NCBI GenBank assembly: GCA_963692465.1 | Contig: OY829943.1 | Location: forward strand, 1,984,001 to 2,048,000 | Source of the DNA: JAUZOB01 sp963692465 | GTDB lineage: Bacteria > Bacteroidota > Bacteroidia > Bacteroidales > Prolixibacteraceae | Direction of reading: 5' to 3' | Length of the DNA: 64,000 nt | Shown here: piece after piece, positions 54,291 to 61,578 of the stretch | Layout: each line of letters opens with the position of its first letter | Numbering within the stretch: position 1 is the stretch's first letter | The notes under the pieces: generated by a model | What the model was told of the DNA's origin: nothing | What the model saw: the letters and a program-made list of their open reading frames with translations, nothing else | Database searches by the model: none | Made by a program: the position numbers and the translations under genes

Positions 54291-56792
54291 TTATTTCTGA
54301 AGATTAAGTTTATTCTTGAGCATTTTAATAAAATAGCCACCGACCACAGAACGGGCCTGGAATCCGACCTGTTTGGCATCGGTAGTCTGATACCAGTCGG
54401 TCATTGGGATGCGGCTGGTACTTTCATTGAATGCATTATATACCGGATCAATTAGCTTCTCAAAAGTATCTTGATCATCAGCTAAAGTCGCTGTCCATGT
54501 AATCCAGTCACTTTTGGTATAAGTTGCCCGGCTATCAAGCGGCAGTCCGTATCGATTCTGTTTAGTCAGATAATAGGCAATCTCACGATTAATCAAATCA
54601 GAAGGAAATAATTCATATCCTAATAATTTATCCCACACCATGTTGTACTTCTGACTCCAGGTATCTTTTTTATCAAAAGTCAAGCTGAAATGATCTCCTG
54701 CATCAGCCATTGCTGTCCATTTCTGAGCCATTTCTTTGGCAGCTGAAAGATATTTCTGAGCAACCTCGTCTTTTCCAAGCATCTGAGCCATGTGTCCGTA
54801 TCCGGCAATGCCAACGATTGCTTTTACCGAAAGATTGGTGTTATGAGCCAGATGACCGGCAAAATCGTCAGTACAAAGCTGGTTCTCCGGGTCTAATCCT
54901 TTTTGCAGAAGATAATCAGCCCATGTTGTCAATGACTGCCAGTGCTTCTCTGCATAAGAGGCATTTTGTTCTGCTTTGGCGATAGCAGCTGTAAGGATGA
55001 GCATATTCCCAGCTTCTTCAACCGGCATGTCTTCTCCGTAAGTCTGACCGTTAGCCAGCGGGTAAGTTCCGGAATCATGAGCAGGGAAAGGCTTGTTCCA
55101 TTTTCCAGACTCGGCAGCGTAGAAAATAGGGTCCATCATTCCTTTGAGCAGATCAGGATTGTAGTATAAGAACAAGGGGGCGGAAGGGTAAGTCACGTCG
55201 ACGGTTCCGATTGATCCGTTACTGAAATTTTCTTTGGAGAAGAAATAAAGTTCTCCGTTTTCTCCCCGGACTAACTTGTGGGCGGCAATAGCCTGACGGT
55301 AAGCAAGAGCACAAAGATCAGCATAGTTTTCTCCTCCGGCGAAACGAGCTTCCTGCATCAGTTTCCGGTCGAAAGCAGAACACTTTTTGATCAGGGAACA
55401 GCATTCCTTATCGGCGGCAGAGAAGGCATCAACAATAGCGTTCGGATTGTCATTCCTCCACCAGGCACGAAGATTTTTCTCATAAAACTGGACCGAATAG
55501 ATATCGTCGTAGCCAATCATAACCTTTCCTGAGGAAGCTTTTGAATTTCCTAAGTTTTCAGAGAAAGCTAAGGCAGTCATTTCTTTTTCCATGTTGGCAT
55601 TCGGTTGATGAGGTTGCAATCCTGCAACACTTCCGGTTGTAGCGAATGCTTTTTTTACCGAGCGGTAATCATTAATGGTAAAGGCGGATTGTTTGTTGTT
55701 TTTTCCGGCCATATAGAAATAACCCCAGTCGATGCGCACGTTATCGCCCTTGGTCTGAAGAATATGCTGACTGCGGGTCCCCGTTTTGAGGAAGGTAAGT
55801 CCATCGGCATTAAAACGGGAAGATTGTACCTCCTGACTTGTATTATTAACAGCCCATTCCGGAGTTGCCTCGAAATAGATCTGAACATTATGAGGCTTGC
55901 CGTCCAGAGAAGATGTTTTGTAACTGATATAATTTACCGGACGGGATAGTGTTTTTAAGTCATCCGTTAAAAGCGGAGAACAAAACGTCAGGTTTAATTG
56001 GATGGGGCCGCAGTTAAAGACATAATAAGTCTGGGTTGGCATCACACTGACAGATTTTTGTTTGGCTGTAAGGTCAAGATACTTCCCTGTTGCCGGTTTG
56101 CGATAAAGACCAAAGTCTACATAGCTTCCTCCGGTCGTATTATGACAATGGGCTGCAATGATGTTTTTCCCTTTGTGAAGGGATTTCTTAATTTTATCTG
56201 TAAGGTGTAGCAAGACATTGTTGTTCCAGCTATTTCCTGTTTTGACTACTTGAATCCCGTTGATATACAGTTCGAAGACATCGTCATGAGAATAGTTGAG
56301 GAACAGATCTTGTGAAGAAGGATCGTCTTTCAGAGTAATAGATCTTCTGACCCATATATCACTGGTCTCCCAAGGCGTTTCCCGATAGGGCTGTTCGTTT
56401 GTTCCAAAGGCTGCTTTTCCTGTTTTCCAACTAGAATCATTAAATTCAGGATTTTCCCATCCGTTAGCTGGTTGTGCAAAAGTATAATGACCGATCCATC
56501 TTTGAATCGCTGCAGTATAAACAACAGGAACTAATGAAACTTCTTCAGTTCCCATGAAACGGTAAGTTTTTTGATCAACGCGGATTGCCCCGATTAAAGA
56601 GTTTTTTACTCCGGTCCAGTGCCTAATCGCGTCGCCATACAGTACATTCGAAAAAGACCATGCACTGGTATAAGGATCAATAGTTATCAACGGGTAGGCA
56701 GGTGCACGTAATTTATTAACTGGGGGATTCTGTGATTTGCCATAGCTAGTCATAAAAATGAACAGGCAACATAGGAATAAGATTTTCTTCAT
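54291..56792 (-). CDS. DUF4965/glutaminase-A-like protein with a GH2-type sugar-binding insert
   Basis: About 833 residues after a signal peptide. The N-terminus (LRAPAYPLITIDPYTSAWSFSN) matches DUF4964. A jelly-roll segment (about 98-245: GWENPEFNDSSWKTGKAAFG, DIWVRRSITL) resembles a GH2 sugar-binding domain. Then follow DUF5127-like and DUF4965-like regions, with an (alpha/alpha)-barrel-type end (LPLDSRATYTKSDWITWTATLAD). Related fungal proteins are called glutaminase A, but bacterial members in glycan loci probably act on glycans; the activity here is unknown. ATG at 56792 is chosen, 43 bases after the GH97 gene; a longer frame overlaps it. Confidence 0.82.
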   Translation of the reverse strand: MKKILFLCCLFIFMTSYGKSQNPPVNKLRAPAYPLITIDPYTSAWSFSNVLYGDAIRHWTGVKNSLIGAIRVDQKTYRFMGTEEVSLVPVVYTAAIQRWIGHYTFAQPANGWENPEFNDSSWKTGKAAFGTNEQPYRETPWETSDIWVRRSITLKDDPSSQDLFLNYSHDDVFELYINGIQVVKTGNSWNNNVLLHLTDKIKKSLHKGKNIIAAHCHNTTGGSYVDFGLYRKPATGKYLDLTAKQKSVSVMPTQTYYVFNCGPIQLNLTFCSPLLTDDLKTLSRPVNYISYKTSSLDGKPHNVQIYFEATPEWAVNNTSQEVQSSRFNADGLTFLKTGTRSQHILQTKGDNVRIDWGYFYMAGKNNKQSAFTINDYRSVKKAFATTGSVAGLQPHQPNANMEKEMTALAFSENLGNSKASSGKVMIGYDDIYSVQFYEKNLRAWWRNDNPNAIVDAFSAADKECCSLIKKCSAFDRKLMQEARFAGGENYADLCALAYRQAIAAHKLVRGENGELYFFSKENFSNGSIGTVDVTYPSAPLFLYYNPDLLKGMMDPIFYAAESGKWNKPFPAHDSGTYPLANGQTYGEDMPVEEAGNMLILTAAIAKAEQNASYAEKHWQSLTTWADYLLQKGLDPENQLCTDDFAGHLAHNTNLSVKAIVGIAGYGHMAQMLGKDEVAQKYLSAAKEMAQKWTAMADAGDHFSLTFDKKDTWSQKYNMVWDKLLGYELFPSDLINREIAYYLTKQNRYGLPLDSRATYTKSDWITWTATLADDQDTFEKLIDPVYNAFNESTSRIPMTDWYQTTDAKQVGFQARSVVGGYFIKMLKNKLNLQK

Positions 56793-56835
56793 TAGTTTTT
56801 TGTTTATAGATAAGAATAGATGTTTGTTAAGTGTC

Positions 56836-58806
56836 TTATTTTTCAGGGGAAATAATTGCAGCAACTCCCCCGCCTGGAGCCAGATGAACTTTAAGCGAAG
56901 ATGTATTGTCAACGGCTGATCTTATAACTTTAAAATCCTGAGCATTTCGGTCTGCATTGATTCCGTCCTGCCATATTTGGATGTTGTATTTTCCGGAAGA
57001 TAAAAAGGAAAGGTTCAGGTTGAGGTCTCGTTCTGTCCAGTTGGTCATTCCACCGATATACCAATTATCATTTGCTGCTTTTCGTGCAATAACAACGTAT
57101 TCGCCGACTTTAGCTTGAAGTGGAATTGTTGTGTCCCATACGGATGGAACACTTTTTAAGAATTTCATGCACTCCGGTTCGGCATAATAATGAGTTGGAC
57201 TATCAGCCAGCATTTCCAGTGGACTCTCAAAAACAACATACATGGCTAGTTGATGACAGCGGGTTCCAAGACTCATCGGACAATTAAAAATAGGAGCCCA
57301 GCTGTCCTTCTGAGCGTTAAGCATAGCACCGGGAGTATAGTCCATTGGGCCGGCAACCATTCGGATGAAGGGGAGTGTTACGTTGTGGTCAGGGCTAATT
57401 CTTTTTTGCGGGTCCCACTTACTGTTTTCCAGTCCAAATACTCCTTCGGAAGTAATGACATTGGGATAGGTTCGATACATTCCAGTTGGTTTGTAGGCTC
57501 CGTGAAAGTCGACCAACATTTTCTTTTGGACTGCGGCTTTTGCAACCCTTTCGTAGAAATTTACCATGTTTTGGTCATCGCGTTGCATAAAATCGACTTT
57601 AATACCTTTTATTCCCCATTTTTCAAATTGATCAAGAGCTTTATCCAACTGCTGGTCTAATGTGAGCCATGTTGTCCACAGGATAACTCCTACGCCTTTT
57701 CCTTTGCCATAATCGCATAGTTCCTGAACATTGATGTCCGGAACTGTTTTTAGTAAGTCCTTGGTGTCGCTCCAGCCTTCATCCAGAACGATATATTTCA
57801 GACCATATTTAGCTGCAAAGTCAATGTAGTATTTGTAAGTGTCATTGTTTATTCCAGCTTTAAAGTCAACGTGGAAGATATTGTTTGCGTTCCACCAGTC
57901 CCATGAAACTTTGCCGGGTTGAACCCAACTAAAGTCCCCTTTTGAAGGGCTGGCAAGTTGGTAAACAAGTTGGTTGGATAGAAGGTCTGCATCGTTAGGG
58001 GCAATCATGATAATTCTCCATGGAAATTCTTGAGGGTGATTACATTTCGCAATAAAGTCTTCTCTTGAAAGAATTTTTTCATCCCGGTCGGATGTAATTT
58101 CTTTTTGTTTTGGATAATGAGGGAAGACGCCACTTATTTTTCCTTTTCCATCACCTTTGATCCACATCCCGGCATAATTGAACAAGTCCGATTCGGTAAT
58201 TAATAATTTAACTCCATTTTTGACTGAAAAAAGGGCCGGTAGACTGGCTAGTTGGTTTTGCCCGATTTCACTTAGAGGCAGGTTTTTATAAGTACGTTCA
58301 TTATGAGAATAAAAACTGTCTTCCAGAGGGTACCAGCTAGTATCTGTGTTTTGAAAACCAAAAGAAGCGATTTCTTTTATAATTTTGTAATCTCTATTGT
58401 CTTTGACAACCCAACGCCATGCGATTCCGTTATTATAAACTCTCCAGATGAGAGCAATTTTTTCTTTGGAGTAAAGTTGTAATTCGTTGTATTGATCTTT
58501 AATCGTTTTATTCTTTTGCCGGACAACCGGTGATAGAATTTGATTAACCGATTTTGTCTCCGTATTGGAGATCTTGAATGGTTTGTTTTTTAAAAAATCT
58601 GTTTTTAGAGAAACTGTAGAGGGACTAATGAGTTGTCCTTGATTGTAAAGTAATTCATAGCGAATACTATCTGTTACAGAAACGATCAATTTAATTTTCT
58701 TGTCCGGAGAAAAAGACACATACTGTTTTTGGGCACATAGAGGGAGAGCTGCAACTGTGATGGCAAAAAAGAGGAACAGTTTTTTAAAGTAGGAATTGAA
58801 TCTCAT
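56836..58806 (-). CDS. Glycoside hydrolase family 97 (alpha-galactosidase or alpha-glucosidase)
   Basis: About 656 residues: signal peptide (ALPLCAQ), an N-terminal beta-sandwich (to about 285) and a TIM barrel with SWDWWNANNI, YIVLDEGWSD, IKVDFMQRDDQ and VITSEGVFGLENSKW. The Asp in IKVDFM (about 405) stands where the retaining GH97 alpha-galactosidases have their nucleophile; the inverting SusB alpha-glucosidase lacks it, so a retaining enzyme is favoured. Calcium-dependent in the family. ATG at 58806 fits the signal peptide; the upstream frame crosses a terminator. It starts the second transcription unit of the locus. Confidence 0.9.
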   Translation of the reverse strand: MRFNSYFKKLFLFFAITVAALPLCAQKQYVSFSPDKKIKLIVSVTDSIRYELLYNQGQLISPSTVSLKTDFLKNKPFKISNTETKSVNQILSPVVRQKNKTIKDQYNELQLYSKEKIALIWRVYNNGIAWRWVVKDNRDYKIIKEIASFGFQNTDTSWYPLEDSFYSHNERTYKNLPLSEIGQNQLASLPALFSVKNGVKLLITESDLFNYAGMWIKGDGKGKISGVFPHYPKQKEITSDRDEKILSREDFIAKCNHPQEFPWRIIMIAPNDADLLSNQLVYQLASPSKGDFSWVQPGKVSWDWWNANNIFHVDFKAGINNDTYKYYIDFAAKYGLKYIVLDEGWSDTKDLLKTVPDINVQELCDYGKGKGVGVILWTTWLTLDQQLDKALDQFEKWGIKGIKVDFMQRDDQNMVNFYERVAKAAVQKKMLVDFHGAYKPTGMYRTYPNVITSEGVFGLENSKWDPQKRISPDHNVTLPFIRMVAGPMDYTPGAMLNAQKDSWAPIFNCPMSLGTRCHQLAMYVVFESPLEMLADSPTHYYAEPECMKFLKSVPSVWDTTIPLQAKVGEYVVIARKAANDNWYIGGMTNWTERDLNLNLSFLSSGKYNIQIWQDGINADRNAQDFKVIRSAVDNTSSLKVHLAPGGGVAAIISPEK

Positions 58807-58879
58807 GGTTTTCTTATTGGTTGTTTGACCCGAAAGGATTTTGTTTTTTTGTTTATAATAATTCCAAAAATAAATAAAT

Positions 58880-58914
58880 AAATCACCCTGTGATTCAAAA
58901 AGACAGGGTGATTT
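58880..58914 (-). terminator. Terminator between the susCD-DUF3823 unit and the hydrolase genes
   Basis: A 12-bp stem (58903-58914 with 58880-58891) around an 11-base loop, followed on the minus strand by a T-rich stretch. Confidence 0.8.
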
Positions 58915-58933
58915 AAAAAAACAAGTCAAAAAG

Positions 58934-59662
58934 TTATAATTGCAACTTTTGAACCGGGGTAAAAATCATGCTGTTTATATTTTTGATCTTTACGCCAATA
59001 CGGGCAAATACATAATTTTGGTCAGGTAGATTCATGCTGGCGAAAGTTGGAACTGCTTTACTCAGACTAACGCTATTAAAATCAGTAATTGCATCTCCGT
59101 TCAGATCGATTGTTGCAATATTGGTTTGGCTATCGGCAAAAATAGTCTTACTGATATAGAGAGTAACTCTTTCGATGTCTTTGGCATTTGAATCGGTTAT
59201 TATTTTCTCTAATTGGCAACTTGCAGTTACCGTCCGTCCGGATACGGAAAATGACGGGGTTTTGATTATATAATAGGGGGTTATTTCAATATCCATCGTT
59301 TTGTTTCCAGAGATATTGACCGGAATGGTGTCTGAATTGGTTGTTGTGTTGATTTTAGACATGAAAGGTCCTACTCCATCAGGTATAATCAATTTATAAC
59401 TGGCATTGAACAGGAGAGAGTGAAACGATCCATCCTGATCGACAATGACCCTGATCGGCGCTTTCTTTTGCCATCCTGGTTCCCAGAGTTCCAGATAAAC
59501 ATTGGCATTGTTTATATCCCAATTGCTTCTTTCTATGTTAATTGCTTCTCCGTTGTATACGATTTTACCCTGAAAGGTGGATTGTGGTGCATCATAATTA
59601 TCGTAGGAACAGGAAGCGAGAATAACACTTAACGCGAATAATATGATATAATGTTTTTTCAT
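58934..59662 (-). CDS. DUF3823 lipoprotein of a Sus-type locus
   Basis: 242-residue lipoprotein (VILASC, Cys18) with the DUF3823 start YDNYDAPQSTFQGKIVYNG and VYLELWEPGWQKKAPIRV, followed by a beta-rich C-terminal half with Ig-like features (RTVTASCQLEKI, VTLYISKTIF). Such proteins stand directly after SusD in many loci and are thought to be cell-surface glycan-binding partners, but no function is proven. It lies 25 bases after susD and ends before the terminator at 58880-58914. Confidence 0.88.
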   Translation of the reverse strand: MKKHYIILFALSVILASCSYDNYDAPQSTFQGKIVYNGEAINIERSNWDINNANVYLELWEPGWQKKAPIRVIVDQDGSFHSLLFNASYKLIIPDGVGPFMSKINTTTNSDTIPVNISGNKTMDIEITPYYIIKTPSFSVSGRTVTASCQLEKIITDSNAKDIERVTLYISKTIFADSQTNIATIDLNGDAITDFNSVSLSKAVPTFASMNLPDQNYVFARIGVKIKNINSMIFTPVQKLQL

Positions 59663-59687
59663 AATTTGATATATTTAGTCGTTGAGG

Positions 59688-61565
59688 TTATTGATTAGGA
59701 TTCTTTACAATTTTAGGGTTATCACTCCTTATTCCGTCACTGATTGATGAATAGTAATTACCCAGACGAAATTTATGAGATGAAAGAACCCTGCTTGGTT
59801 TAACTTGCTTAAATACCCATTTCCCATTATTGGAGTTTCCGGGATTATAAATTTTGTAAGGCCACAAACCGAAGATCATTGTATTTACTTCAGTTGCTTT
59901 CCCGGGGTTGGAGGATACCTGTGTCATATTGGTTCCATTCCAGATTGTGTGTGCAATTCTCCATCTTTTCATATCGAAAAGTTCATGTCCTTCAAAAGCC
60001 AGTTCCACTTTGCGTTCATGAACAATTCGATCAAAAGTGATATCGGATTGAGCAAGAGGCGTTGTTAAGCCTGCACGCTCACGGACTTCATTCAGATAGC
60101 CGGCAGCTGTTTTGCTATCGCCCAATTCAAAGGCTGCTTCAGCCGCATTTAGTAGAACTTCTGCATAACGATATCTGATCCACCATACCTCACTTTGAGT
60201 TCCGATTTGTCCTGATCCGATGGTCGGATCCATGTATTTTCTAACGTAGAAACCAGTTTGGGCACTGAATTCGAGTCCGTCTATTGGACCGTCAAATCCA
60301 ACGACTTGTTCGTCAGTAGTCTGTCCGGGAAGGGTTGCTCTGCCGCCGAAATGATCGCTTGAGATAACATTTCCGTTTCCAAGAATATATCCGGCCCACA
60401 TGTCAACGGTTTTACCTTTGAATCTACTTCCTGGGAGAATAATGGTTCCTCCTAGTCGTGCATCCCGATTAGCAAAGGCATCCAGAGGATTAGAAAAATA
60501 AATCGTATCGCCCTTTGAGATATCAGAATATTGGGCAAAGGTGTTATCCAGCTTTTCGAAGGACTGAACGAGGTTGAGTGATGGATTAACCCGACCGCCT
60601 TGTTGTTCTTCAGCCAGAGAACGAGGTTGATTGTTTAAAGTCCATCCCTCAATAACCCCGCTTTTTAATTTGAAGTCTTCAGCGAAGATAACTTCTGGAT
60701 TATTATTCTTGTCGTAAAATAAACTGGCAAAGTTATCCTGTAAGTCATCCGGTTTTTTCTTATAAAGCGAGTATTTTCCATCATTGATAAGTTCCTGGGC
60801 GGCACTGAGTGCTTTTGTGTAATAGCCGTTTGCCCGATTGGCGGGTATGCCAACTTCTCCACCGGGGAGAGTAACTTCAGGAGTAGTCGCTCCGTATTTT
60901 GCAATAGAGCCGGCATACAGAGCAGCTCTTGTCTGCATGGCTAATGCTAATCCCCTTGTTGCCCGACATTTGGTTGTTGGGTCATTGGGAAGCATTGTTT
61001 TGAGCGTATCCAGTTCATTGATGATGAAGTCGTAAACTTCTGATTCTTTTGCGCGTGGGTGTTGCAGATAGGTCGGGTCTCCGCTGAAGTTATATTCCAT
61101 AGGTTCCAAGATAAGCGGAACGCCTCCCATTCTTTTGACCATTTCAAAATAATCACCGACTCTTATCAATCTAGCTTCCGCAAGAAATCGGGTTCGGTCT
61201 GCTTCACTTAGTTGGTTGGCCGCTTTACATTTTTGAATGAAAAGATTCAGATCCCGAATAAATCCATAGTCCCACATGCTCCACCAGCCATAGTCATATA
61301 AGGGGTTGTTAACCCGCCAATAATTACCGGCTTCAGAAGGGAAGGCTTCGTCGAAGTTGGTGTATTCCGGCCAGTTGGTTATAGTCTGTTGGTCGGGGAA
61401 ACGTCCATATAGATCGGCTAATATGTTCAAAACAAGGCTTGGATCTTTCCAGACCTGATCATTCAGTAAAACGTTTGTCGGTTCTCTGTTTAGAAACTCA
61501 TCATCATTACATCCCCAGGTCAAAGTACAGACAATTGCTGCAAAAATGATAATATATTTTTTCAT
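59688..61565 (-). CDS. susD: SusD/RagB-family surface glycan-binding lipoprotein
   Basis: 625-residue lipoprotein (LTWGC, Cys19) with the SusD N-terminal pattern FLNREPTNVLLNDQVWKDPS, TPR-like helices including FLAEARLIRVGDYFEMVKRMGGVPLI, and the C-terminal RYAEVLLNAAEAAFELGD, VRERAGL, HERKVELAFEGHELFDMKRW. SusD covers the SusC channel and captures oligosaccharides at the surface. It starts 13 bases after susC. The conserved C-terminal motif VELAFEGHELFDMKRW (RhExxELafEGqRwfDLrRW in the family) is intact, so the protein is complete. Confidence 0.95.
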   Translation of the reverse strand: MKKYIIIFAAIVCTLTWGCNDDEFLNREPTNVLLNDQVWKDPSLVLNILADLYGRFPDQQTITNWPEYTNFDEAFPSEAGNYWRVNNPLYDYGWWSMWDYGFIRDLNLFIQKCKAANQLSEADRTRFLAEARLIRVGDYFEMVKRMGGVPLILEPMEYNFSGDPTYLQHPRAKESEVYDFIINELDTLKTMLPNDPTTKCRATRGLALAMQTRAALYAGSIAKYGATTPEVTLPGGEVGIPANRANGYYTKALSAAQELINDGKYSLYKKKPDDLQDNFASLFYDKNNNPEVIFAEDFKLKSGVIEGWTLNNQPRSLAEEQQGGRVNPSLNLVQSFEKLDNTFAQYSDISKGDTIYFSNPLDAFANRDARLGGTIILPGSRFKGKTVDMWAGYILGNGNVISSDHFGGRATLPGQTTDEQVVGFDGPIDGLEFSAQTGFYVRKYMDPTIGSGQIGTQSEVWWIRYRYAEVLLNAAEAAFELGDSKTAAGYLNEVRERAGLTTPLAQSDITFDRIVHERKVELAFEGHELFDMKRWRIAHTIWNGTNMTQVSSNPGKATEVNTMIFGLWPYKIYNPGNSNNGKWVFKQVKPSRVLSSHKFRLGNYYSSISDGIRSDNPKIVKNPNQ

Positions 61566-61578
61566 AATGAATAGTTAA

